This document shows, piece after piece, positions 52,634 to 60,694 of a stretch of 64,000 bases of DNA (positions are counted from its first letter, which is position 1; each line of letters starts with the position of its first letter). The position numbers and the translations under genes are program-made. Where the stretch lies: contig NZ_FMCX01000012.1 in NCBI RefSeq assembly GCF_900091555.1, forward strand, positions 42,142 to 106,141. Direction: 5' to 3'. The notes under the pieces were generated by a model. It searched no databases. It saw nothing but the letters and a program-made list of their open reading frames with translations, and was not told the DNA's origin. The stretch is from Micromonospora mirobrigensis (GTDB lineage Bacteria; Actinomycetota; Actinomycetes; Mycobacteriales; Micromonosporaceae).

Positions 52634-55600
52634 TCAGCGCAGCCCGTACGCCCCGATCACGGACTGCTCGACGGTGCTGCCGGCGCCGTCGGTGGCCCGC
52701 ACCCGCAGCGAGACGCCGCCGGTCCCGGCCGGCACGGTCGCCGTCCAGGCGGCGCCGGAACCGGTGACCGGGGCGGCCCGCCAGTGCGCGCCGTCGTCGA
52801 AGGAGACCTCGACGTCGACCCGGGCGCCGGTGGGCGCCGGCAGGCCGGCCTGGTGGCGCAGGGTCAGCCCCACCCGGTGCGGCCGACCACCGTCGACCGT
52901 GCCGGACAGGTCGGTCGGCACCCGGTAGTCCAGCTGGAGCAGGGGCAGCGGCGCCGGGTCGGTCCCGACCGGCCGGGCCGAGGTGAACTCCCAGGCGGTG
53001 TGGGTCCGCGCGGCCCACCGCCACTCCTCGGCGCCGCGGGTGGTGTCCAGCTCCAGTCGGTAGCGCGCCCGGTCGGCGACGGTGACCACCGGCTCACCGG
53101 TGGACAGGTCGGCGACCTGCCGGCCGTCGCGCCACAGCACCGCCCGGACCGTGTCCATGCTCTCCCCGTCGGCGCCGGACCAGTGCCCGTCGGCGTCCAC
53201 GAAGGGGGCGATCCGCAGGTCGAGCAGGTCACCGCTGCGGCTGGCCGTCGAAGGCCCGGCCAGGGCCGGCCGGACCACCGGCGCGAACCAGCTGCGGGTG
53301 GCGCTGCTGCCCCCGGTGTAGCGGCGCAGCGGCTCGGTGGCCCCGCCGAGCAGCTGGCCGTCGCTCCACACGTAGAGGCGGCTGGCCCGCTGCCGCCACA
53401 GCGAGTCCCCGGCGCTCACCCACTCCTCGCGGGCGGTGCCGGTACGCACGATCCGCTGCGTCTCCAGCGCGAACTGCTGCCAGGGCCGCCAGCCGAACCG
53501 CTGCTCCTTGGCCCAGGCGAAGCCGCCGGTGTCGACGTACCGGGTGGTCAGCCGCGCCGAGTTGGCGGCGGTCACCCGGTGCACCACGGTGGCCGGCACC
53601 TGCTGGCGGGAGACCTGGAACACGTCGTACAGGTAGGGGCTGGACACGGTGACGGCGAGCTGGACGCGGGCCCCGCGCGCGGCGGCGGCCAGCACCCGCT
53701 GCCCGTCGTCGTAGGGCAGCGCCATCGCCGGCACGGCGAACCGGTCGCCCTGCGGGCTCCACGACGTCCACGCGCTGCGGTCGGCGGGGCGGACCACCAG
53801 CACCACGGCGGCGCCGGCGGCGGCCGCCGCCGCGACCTGCTCCTCCTCGGAGCGGTCCGGGCTGGCCGAGACCAGCGCCGCGGCGCCCCGCACCCCGCCC
53901 AGCTCGTCCGGCGCACCCGTGCCGGCGTCCACCAGCGGCAGGTCGCGGTGCAGGTCGGCGTCGGGCGACTGGTACATCAGGTTGACGTCCAGCGGCCCCC
54001 TCACCCCGGTCACCCTGGCCCGCACCATCGGGGCGACCAGCTGCCACCGGGAGGCGAACTCGAACTCGCCGTCGGTGACCCGGGCCGTCGGGGTGACGTT
54101 GAGCCGGCCGATCGTGCTGAACTGCATGACGCCGTGGTCGATCTGCCGGCCGTTGCCGAAGACCCGGTGCACGTAGTACGCCAGGGTGGTCTGCTGCTCG
54201 GCGGGCTTCGGCGTCTCGATCCGTACCGGGGTGGCCCGCCGGGCGTCCAGGACGACGGTCACGTCACCGGTGACCGACAGCTGCGGGTCGACCAGCAGGG
54301 TGGACTGCTCGTCCAGCGGGACGCCGTCCTCGATGACGGCGTGCATCAGGTAGGTCCCCTCCTCGACGGTGAAGGTCACCTCGCCGCCCTCGGGGATCCA
54401 GCCCAGGCTGTCCGACTCGGGCTGCTCACCGAAGAGGGTCACCACCGGCACGCTGGTGGACCGGCCGGACCGGTCCACCCCGCGCAGGGTGACGGTGTGC
54501 CGGGGGCCGCTGAGCGTGGCGGCCAGCGCGGTGCGGGTCTGCACGCCGTCCGCGCCGGTGGCGACCAGCCAGCCGCCGTGCCGGCCCCGGTCCAGCTTCG
54601 CCGGGTCGGCGGTGACCGACACCGGCACGGTCGCCCCGGCCGGGACGGTCACCTCGTCACCGCCGAGGGCGAAACCGTCCGGCTCGTCGGCGTTGCGGTC
54701 GACGTTGCGGACCTCCAGCCGCAGCCGCAGGGTCTGCGTCACGCCGGTGAGATTCGTGTACGCGACCTCGCGGCGCAGCCCGTCGCCGGGTGTGGCGGGG
54801 TCGATGCGCCGGAAGTCGGCGACCGCCGAGGCGTACACCCGCTGGCCGAGGGCGCGGGCCACGTCGACCCGGCCGCCGCCCTGGGCGAACACGCTCTGCC
54901 CGGCGGCGCCGCGAGCGGTGCTGACCAGGGCGTCCTTGAGCCGGTCGGCCCGCCAGTCCGGGTGGTCCTGGGCCAGGATGGCGGCGGCGCCGGCGACGTG
55001 CGGGGTGGCCATCGAGGTGCCCGACGCGGCGGTGTACCGGTCGTCCACCGGCTCGCCCATCGTCGTGCCCGCGGCCCGGGCGGCGACGATGCCGACGCCG
55101 GGCGCGGTGATCTCCGGCTTGACCGCGTTGTCGCCGACCCGGGGGCCGCGGCTGGAGAACGGCGCCAGGGCGTCGTCCCGGTCGACCGCGCCCACGGTGA
55201 GCGCGGCGTCGGCCGCGCCGGGGGCGTTGACCGCGTAGTCGGCGCCGGAGTTGCCGGCGGCGACCACGAACAGCGTCCCGGTCTCGGCGGTCAGGTCGTT
55301 CACGGCCTGGCTCATCGGGTCGGTGCCGTCGGTCGGGGACCCGCCGAGGCTCATGCTGACCACCCGGGCGCCGGAGCGGGCGGCCCACTCCATGCCCTCG
55401 ATGATCCACGAGTCGTAGCCGGAGCCGGAGTCGTCCAGCACCTTGCCGACGACCAGCCGGGCGCCCGGCGCGACACCCTTGCGGGTGCCCCCGGCGGCCG
55501 CCCCGCTGCCGGCGATGATCGACGCGACGTGGGTGCCGTGGCCGTGACCGTCGGCGACCCCGCCGGCGCCGGTGAAGTCCCGGCTGTCGGCGATCCGGTC

Positions 55601-56356
55601 GGCCAGGTCCGGGTGCCCGGCGTCGATCCCGGTGTCGAGCACCGCGACCTTCACCCCGGCGCCGTCCCGCCCGGCCGCCCAGGCCGCCGGCGCGCCGATC
55701 TGCGCCACGCTGCGGTCCAGCACCGGGTGGACCCGGCCGTCCAACCAGACCCGCTCCACGCCGGCGCCGAGCCGGCCGCTCGCGGTGGCCGCCGCGACCC
55801 CGGCCCCCTGGGCCCGCAGCGCCGACCAGAGGCCGCCCAGCTCGCCCTTGCCGACGGCGAGGGCGGCCCCGTCGATGCTGGGCAGCGGACGTACGTCGGT
55901 GGCGGTGGCGGCGAACGCGCCGGCCCGCCGGTTCGCGCCGTCGCGGTAGCGGACGATCAGCGGCAGCCGACCGGTGTCCGCGTCGCCGTAGCCCTGCGCG
56001 ACGAGCTCCTCCACGTCGAACAGGTCCGGGTCGAGCACTCCGCTGGCCAGGTACGGCACCACGTCGCTGGGGAGCACCCGCAGCTGCCCGTCGACCGTGA
56101 CGGTGTGGAAGGTGACCCGCTCGCGTCCGGCGGCGGGCCGGACGGTGACGGTGGCCCGGCCCGGCGCGACCCGGTCCAGCTCGACCACGTCACCGGTGAT
56201 CAACGTGACCCGGGCCGGTGCCGGTGCGGCGGCGCCCGCGGCCGGTGGGGTGGCCGGCGGGGGCGGGCCGGGCGGCTCGGCGGACGCCGGTGCGGCGACG
56301 CCGGCCACCAGCACGGCGGTCGCGCCGAGGGCGAACCATCGCGGGGGCCAGTTCAT
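52634..56356 (-). CDS. Secreted S8 subtilisin-like serine protease, large
   Basis: 1240 residues. Signal peptide to about residue 26 (LGATAVLVAGVAAPASA), a Pro/Ala linker, propeptide-like region to about 215, then the catalytic domain: Asp241 (VAVLDTGID), His273 (GHGHGTHVASI), Asn369 (FVVAAGNSG) and Ser448 (GTSMATPHVAG). A PA-like insert may lie near 800 (AAAAAGAAVVLVVRPADRS). The remaining roughly 700 residues are beta-rich, with a late segment like a fibronectin-type fold. Probably exported, degrading external protein. Divides the conserved recN-nadK neighbourhood seen in mycobacteria. Confidence 0.93.
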   Translation of the reverse strand: MNWPPRWFALGATAVLVAGVAAPASAEPPGPPPPATPPAAGAAAPAPARVTLITGDVVELDRVAPGRATVTVRPAAGRERVTFHTVTVDGQLRVLPSDVVPYLASGVLDPDLFDVEELVAQGYGDADTGRLPLIVRYRDGANRRAGAFAATATDVRPLPSIDGAALAVGKGELGGLWSALRAQGAGVAAATASGRLGAGVERVWLDGRVHPVLDRSVAQIGAPAAWAAGRDGAGVKVAVLDTGIDAGHPDLADRIADSRDFTGAGGVADGHGHGTHVASIIAGSGAAAGGTRKGVAPGARLVVGKVLDDSGSGYDSWIIEGMEWAARSGARVVSMSLGGSPTDGTDPMSQAVNDLTAETGTLFVVAAGNSGADYAVNAPGAADAALTVGAVDRDDALAPFSSRGPRVGDNAVKPEITAPGVGIVAARAAGTTMGEPVDDRYTAASGTSMATPHVAGAAAILAQDHPDWRADRLKDALVSTARGAAGQSVFAQGGGRVDVARALGQRVYASAVADFRRIDPATPGDGLRREVAYTNLTGVTQTLRLRLEVRNVDRNADEPDGFALGGDEVTVPAGATVPVSVTADPAKLDRGRHGGWLVATGADGVQTRTALAATLSGPRHTVTLRGVDRSGRSTSVPVVTLFGEQPESDSLGWIPEGGEVTFTVEEGTYLMHAVIEDGVPLDEQSTLLVDPQLSVTGDVTVVLDARRATPVRIETPKPAEQQTTLAYYVHRVFGNGRQIDHGVMQFSTIGRLNVTPTARVTDGEFEFASRWQLVAPMVRARVTGVRGPLDVNLMYQSPDADLHRDLPLVDAGTGAPDELGGVRGAAALVSASPDRSEEEQVAAAAAAGAAVVLVVRPADRSAWTSWSPQGDRFAVPAMALPYDDGQRVLAAAARGARVQLAVTVSSPYLYDVFQVSRQQVPATVVHRVTAANSARLTTRYVDTGGFAWAKEQRFGWRPWQQFALETQRIVRTGTAREEWVSAGDSLWRQRASRLYVWSDGQLLGGATEPLRRYTGGSSATRSWFAPVVRPALAGPSTASRSGDLLDLRIAPFVDADGHWSGADGESMDTVRAVLWRDGRQVADLSTGEPVVTVADRARYRLELDTTRGAEEWRWAARTHTAWEFTSARPVGTDPAPLPLLQLDYRVPTDLSGTVDGGRPHRVGLTLRHQAGLPAPTGARVDVEVSFDDGAHWRAAPVTGSGAAWTATVPAGTGGVSLRVRATDGAGSTVEQSVIGAYGLR

Positions 56357-56531
56357 GGGTGCTCCTTCGCTGAACGACTCGGCCGCCCGCGAAGGGCGAC
56401 CCGTCGGAGTCTGCGATGGAGATCAACCCCGGGTCACTACCCCCGGCCCGCCGCACCGGCGACATGTCGCCAGGTGGACACGACCGGGGGCGGTCACCGG
56501 CACGCCCGGTGACCCGGGCGACGCGCAGCGC

Positions 56532-57422
56532 TCAGCGGCGGCTGCCCCGCCAGCCGTGCACCGGGAGGCCGAACTTGGCCACCAGCCGGTCGGTGAACGG
56601 GCGCGCCCGCAGCCGCACGATCCGCACCGGCAACCCACCGCGGCGCACCGTCACCCGGGCGCCCGGCGGCAGGTCGTAGACCCGGCGGCCGTCGCAGGCG
56701 AGCACCGCGAGGGTGGTGAACGGGTCGACGGTGATGACGAAGGTCGACGTGGGCGCGGTGACCAGCGGCCGGCTGAACAGCGCGTGCGCGCTGATCGGCA
56801 CCAGCAGCAACGCCTCCACCTCCGGCCAGACCACCGGCCCGCCGCCGGAGAACGCGTACGCAGTGGAACCGGTGGGCGTCGCGCAGACCACGCCGTCGCA
56901 GCCGTACCGCGACAGCGGCCGACCGTCCACGTCGACCAGCAGCTCCAGCATCTGGGCGCGTTCGCCCTTCTCGACGCTGATCTCGTTCAACGCCCACGAC
57001 TCGATCGTCGGACCGCCCTCGAACTCGGCGGTGACGTCCAGCGTGAGCCGCTCGTCCACGGTGTAGTTGCGCGCCACCACGTCCCGCACGGCCACGTCGA
57101 GGTCGTCGATCTCGGCCTCCGCCAGGAAACCCACCTTGCCCAGGTTGATCCCGAGCAGCGGGGCCTTCGCCGGCCGGGCCAGCTCGGCCGCGCGCAGGAA
57201 CGTGCCGTCCCCGCCGAGCGCGAAGACGATCTCGGCGCCCTCGGCCGCCTCGGCGCCGGTCACCGGCACCACGCCGGGCAGGTCCAGGTCGTCGGCCTCC
57301 TCGGCCATCACCCGCACCTCGAACCCGGCCGTGATCAGGTCCGCGGCCACCGCCCGGGCGTGCTCGGTGCTCCGCCGCCGGCCGGTGTGGGTGACCAGCA
57401 GGGCCGTCCGGTCCGCACTCAT
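56532..57422 (-). CDS. nadK: NAD kinase
   Basis: 296 residues. GGDGTFLRAAELA (catalytic Asp), NEISVEKGERAQMLELLVDV and ATPTGSTAYAFSGGGPVVWP are diagnostic. It phosphorylates NAD with ATP or polyphosphate. ATG 57422 overlaps the tlyA stop (ATGA). Order tlyA-nadK-recN as in Rv1694-Rv1696, with the subtilase inserted. Confidence 0.95.
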   Translation of the reverse strand: MSADRTALLVTHTGRRRSTEHARAVAADLITAGFEVRVMAEEADDLDLPGVVPVTGAEAAEGAEIVFALGGDGTFLRAAELARPAKAPLLGINLGKVGFLAEAEIDDLDVAVRDVVARNYTVDERLTLDVTAEFEGGPTIESWALNEISVEKGERAQMLELLVDVDGRPLSRYGCDGVVCATPTGSTAYAFSGGGPVVWPEVEALLLVPISAHALFSRPLVTAPTSTFVITVDPFTTLAVLACDGRRVYDLPPGARVTVRRGGLPVRIVRLRARPFTDRLVAKFGLPVHGWRGSRR

Positions 57423-58282
57423 GGGGCCGCCTCCTCCGTCTGCGTCGGGTCCGGCTCGTCGCCGGACGTCGCCAGGCCCTGCGGGCCGGCCGCGACCACC
57501 GCCCGGACCCGCCGCGGGTCGGCCGGCGGCGCGTCCCGGCGTAACCATACGAAGAACTCGACGTTGCCGCTCGGCCCGGGCAGGGGGCTGGCCGTCACGT
57601 CGGCCAGTCCCAGTCCCAGTCCGGCGGCCGTCCCGGCCACGTCCAGCACCGCCTCGGCTCGCAGCGCCGGGTCGCGGACCACCCCACCGGCGCCGACCCG
57701 CTCCTTGCCCACCTCGAACTGCGGCTTGACCATCAGCGCCAGGTCACCGTCGGCACGGGTGCAGGCGGCCAGGGCCGGCAGCACCAACCGCAGCGAGATG
57801 AACGACAGGTCGGCGACGGTCAGGTCCACCTGGCCGCCGATGGCCTCCGGTGTCAGCGTACGCACGTTGGTGCGCTCGAAGACCCGGACCCGGTCGTCGG
57901 TGCGCAGCGGCCAGGCCAACTGGCCGTAGCCGACGTCCACCGCCACCACCTCGGCCGCGTCGGCCCGCAGCAGCACGTCGGTGAAGCCGCCGGTCGAGGC
58001 GCCCGCGTCGAGGCAGCGCCGGCCGGCGACGGCCAGCCCACCGGGGGTGAAGGCGGCCAACGCGCCGGCCAGCTTGTGGCCGCCGCGCGAGACGTACTCG
58101 GTGCCGGGGTCCTCGCCGGTGACCAGCAGCGGATCGGCGGGGTCGACCATCGCGGCGGGCTTGCCGGCGACCACCCCGCGGAGCTGGACCCGGCCGGCGC
58201 TGACCAACGCGGCGGCCTGCTCACGGGAGCGGGCCAGGCCGCGACGGACGAGTTCGGCGTCGAGCCGGTTGCGACGTGCCAT
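57419..58282 (-). CDS. tlyA: TlyA-family rRNA 2'-O-methyltransferase / hemolysin-like
   Basis: 287 residues: S4 RNA-binding domain (RLDAELVRRGLARSREQAAA), then FtsJ-like methyltransferase (YVSRGGHKLAGALAAF; CLDAGASTGGFTDVLLRADA; AVDVGYGQLAWPLRTDDRV; LMVKPQFEVGKERVG). It methylates 16S and 23S rRNA and is needed for capreomycin sensitivity in mycobacteria. Confidence 0.95.
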   Translation of the reverse strand: MARRNRLDAELVRRGLARSREQAAALVSAGRVQLRGVVAGKPAAMVDPADPLLVTGEDPGTEYVSRGGHKLAGALAAFTPGGLAVAGRRCLDAGASTGGFTDVLLRADAAEVVAVDVGYGQLAWPLRTDDRVRVFERTNVRTLTPEAIGGQVDLTVADLSFISLRLVLPALAACTRADGDLALMVKPQFEVGKERVGAGGVVRDPALRAEAVLDVAGTAAGLGLGLADVTASPLPGPSGNVEFFVWLRRDAPPADPRRVRAVVAAGPQGLATSGDEPDPTQTEEAAP

Positions 58283-58304
58283 GGGTGGTGCTTCTCCGCC
58301 TCGG

Positions 58305-58568
58305 TCAGGCCTGGTCGATGCCGGCCAGGGTCTCGCGCAACGTGTCGTACGCCGCTTCGTACTGGGGGATCTGGTCGGCCGGGGAGAGCGCCGCGGCGTT
58401 CTCCATCGCCTGCACGGCGGCGTCCACCGCCGGGTGCCGGACGTCGTCGACGTCCTCGACCGGAAGCGGGGCCACCGGCCGCTCGCCCGCGGGCTGGCCG
58501 GGCCGCGCCGCGGGCGGCGGACCGGGCCGGGGGCCGGGCATCGGTCCCGGCCGGAACGGCCCGCTCAC
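58305..58568 (-). CDS. Small conserved protein (Rv1693-like position)
   Basis: 87 residues. Pro/Gly/Arg-rich first half; second half VRHPAVDAAVQAMENAAALS and QIPQYEAAYDTLRETLAGI is helical. GTG 58568. A short gene occupies the same place upstream of tlyA in M. tuberculosis (Rv1693). Function unknown. Confidence 0.7.
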   Translation of the reverse strand: MSGPFRPGPMPGPRPGPPPAARPGQPAGERPVAPLPVEDVDDVRHPAVDAAVQAMENAAALSPADQIPQYEAAYDTLRETLAGIDQA

Positions 58569-58596
58569 GAGCGGGTCCCGACGCCGGTGTGCCGGG

Positions 58597-59214
58597 TCAC
58601 CGGTCGTCGTCCGCGGGCCGGCGGGCCGGCGCGGCCTTCTTCGCTACCGTCGGCGCCGGCTGGTCGTCGGTACGGGCAACCGTGGTCGGCGCCTTCTTCG
58701 CCACGGCCTTCTTGGCCACCTTCTTCACCACCGCCTTGCGGGCCACCGGGGCGGCGACGGGCGCGGCCGGGGAATCCTGGGCCGGCGCGGCGGTGGGCGC
58801 GGATGCAGCCGGGGCGGGCGAGGTCGGGCCCGGGACCCGGTCGGACGTGGGGGCGGTGGGGCCGGACCGGGGCGCGACCGGCGACGGTCCGGTCACCGGC
58901 GCCACCTGGCCGCCCTTGGCCTCCCGCAGCCGGCTCTCCAGGTCGTGCACCCGGCGGGTCAGCTCGGCCACCTCGTCGGCGGTGGCCAGCCCGACCGCGC
59001 CCAGCGCCCGGTCGACCTCGAACCGGACCAGCTTGGTCAGCGACTCCCGGTTCGCCACGCCGGTGGAGACCAGTTCCTCGCCCAGCGCCTGGAGCTGCGC
59101 CGCGGTGGCGCCGCCGGAGCCGACCAGTCGACTGACGACGTCCTGAACCCTCTTCCGGGGCGCCTCCGTCAGGCCCATGGCCAGCTCGAGGTAGGCGCGC
59201 CACGCGTCCTGCAT
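58597..59214 (-). CDS. Helical protein with basic Lys/Ala tail
   Basis: 205 residues. N-terminal 90 are helical (AWRAYLELAMGLTEAPRKRV, HDLESRLREA coiled coil), like phasin/PhaF-type granule or DNA-binding proteins. The middle is Pro/Ala-rich; the end has KAVVKKVAKKAVAKKAPTT, a histone-H1-like tail. It may bind DNA or granules. No catalytic motif. Confidence 0.65.
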   Translation of the reverse strand: MQDAWRAYLELAMGLTEAPRKRVQDVVSRLVGSGGATAAQLQALGEELVSTGVANRESLTKLVRFEVDRALGAVGLATADEVAELTRRVHDLESRLREAKGGQVAPVTGPSPVAPRSGPTAPTSDRVPGPTSPAPAASAPTAAPAQDSPAAPVAAPVARKAVVKKVAKKAVAKKAPTTVARTDDQPAPTVAKKAAPARRPADDDR

Positions 59215-59328
59215 GCCCTGAGTCCTTCCGCGGGGTGGGGTGTGCAGGTGTCACGCTACCGGGCCCTGGGAAACACCCGGTGCGGTACCGTGCCGGGGGA
59301 ACGGCGTGGCGTGCGGTGAGGAGACGAT

Positions 59329-59664
59329 GTGGCCAGCGTGGACGAGTGCCGACAGGCGTTGCAGGAGCTGGCGGCCCGACTGGACCGGCACGCCGACATG
59401 CAGGAGCGGATCGACCTGGACCGCACGCTGGCCTGCCGGGTCACCGACCTCGACACCGCGTTCCACGGGCGGCTCACCGGTGGCCGGCTGGTCGACCTGA
59501 CCGACGGCGACGACCCGAAGGCGAAGATCGCGCTGAGCACCACCAGCGACGACCTGGTCGCCCTGCTCCGCGGCGAACTGGACGTGACCAAGGCGGTGGC
59601 GGCGCGGCGGGTCTCGATCAAGGCCAACCCGTTCGACCTGATGAAGCTCCGCAAGCTGCTCTGA
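59329..59664 (+). CDS. SCP2-like sterol-transfer-fold protein
   Basis: 111 residues, GTG 59329 with GAGGAGA upstream. It reads FHGRLTGGRLVDLTDGDDPK and TTSDDLVALLRGELDVTKAV, then KANPFDLMKLRKLL, which recalls small SCP2 sterol-binding proteins of actinobacteria. Unlike its neighbours it is on the plus strand. Ligand unknown. Confidence 0.75.
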   Translation: MASVDECRQALQELAARLDRHADMQERIDLDRTLACRVTDLDTAFHGRLTGGRLVDLTDGDDPKAKIALSTTSDDLVALLRGELDVTKAVAARRVSIKANPFDLMKLRKLL

Positions 59665-59677
59665 ACTCCGCCGGCCC

Positions 59678-60694
59678 TCAGGCCAGGCCGAGCGCCTCGA
59701 GGGCCGCTTCCGCGTCCGGTGACGCCGGCCGGACCAGCGGTTCGACGCCGGCCGACCAGGCGGCGGCGCAGAGCGCCGCCAACGCGTCCAGGGGCCGGCC
59801 GGCGCCGTCGAGCTCCAGGTCGCGCCCGGTCACCCGGACCGACCAGTCTGCTGCGGGCGAGGTGGCGGGCACCCGGACCAGGGCCGCCGGGTCGAAGAGC
59901 CCGGCGAGGTCCCGGGAGACGTACGTCGGTCGTCGCTCCGGCGGGGCCGCCAGCAGCTCCGGTACGTCGCTGACCCCGGTGAGCACCAGCAGGCTGTCCA
60001 GCCCGGCGCGGCGGGCGCCCTCGATGTCGGTGTCCAGCCGGTCACCGACGACCAGGGTCCGCCCGGTGCCCGCCCGGCGGGCCGCCGTGGCGAACAGCGC
60101 CGGTTCCGGCTTGCCCACCACCACGTCCGGATCCCGTCGCAGCGCGGTACGCAGCGCCGCCACCAGGGAACCGTTGCCCGGCAACGGGCCGCGCCCACTG
60201 GGCAGCGTGCGGTCGGTGTTGGTGGCGATCCACAGCGCCCCGGCCCGGATCGCCACCGACGCCTCGGCCAGGTCGACCCAGCCGACCTGCGGGCCGTAGC
60301 CCTGCACGACCGCCGCGGGCTCGTCCTCGGCCTGCTCCACCGGGCGCAGCCCGGCGGCGCGGACCTCCGCGCGCAGCGCCTCCGCGCCGACCACCAGCAC
60401 GGGCGCGCCGGCGGGCAGCCGGTCGCGGAGCAGCGCGGCGGAGGCGGCGGCCGAGGTCAGCACCTCCTCCGGCCGGGCCGGTACGCCCATGCCGGTGAGC
60501 AGGTCGGCGACCTCGCTGGATCGGCGGGACGCGTTGTTCGTGGCGTACGCGACGGCCCGGCCCTCGGCGTGCAGCCGGCCGACCGCCTCCACGGCACCGG
60601 GGATCGGCCGGTCGATCAGGTAGATGACGCCGTCCAGGTCGAACACGACCAGGGCGTACCCGTCGACCAGCCGTTCCCCGGCGCTCGTGGTCAT
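59678..60694 (-). CDS. HAD-superfamily IIA phosphatase (NagD-like)
   Basis: 338 residues. Motif I VVFDLDGVIYLIDRPIPGAV, motif II YATNNASRRSSEV, motif III/IV VVGKPEPALF and TLVVGDRLDTDIEGARRAGL. A sugar- or nucleotide-phosphate phosphatase, equivalent to Rv1692. ATG 60694 overlaps the stop of the TPR gene (ATGA). Confidence 0.92.
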   Translation of the reverse strand: MTTSAGERLVDGYALVVFDLDGVIYLIDRPIPGAVEAVGRLHAEGRAVAYATNNASRRSSEVADLLTGMGVPARPEEVLTSAAASAALLRDRLPAGAPVLVVGAEALRAEVRAAGLRPVEQAEDEPAAVVQGYGPQVGWVDLAEASVAIRAGALWIATNTDRTLPSGRGPLPGNGSLVAALRTALRRDPDVVVGKPEPALFATAARRAGTGRTLVVGDRLDTDIEGARRAGLDSLLVLTGVSDVPELLAAPPERRPTYVSRDLAGLFDPAALVRVPATSPAADWSVRVTGRDLELDGAGRPLDALAALCAAAWSAGVEPLVRPASPDAEAALEALGLA

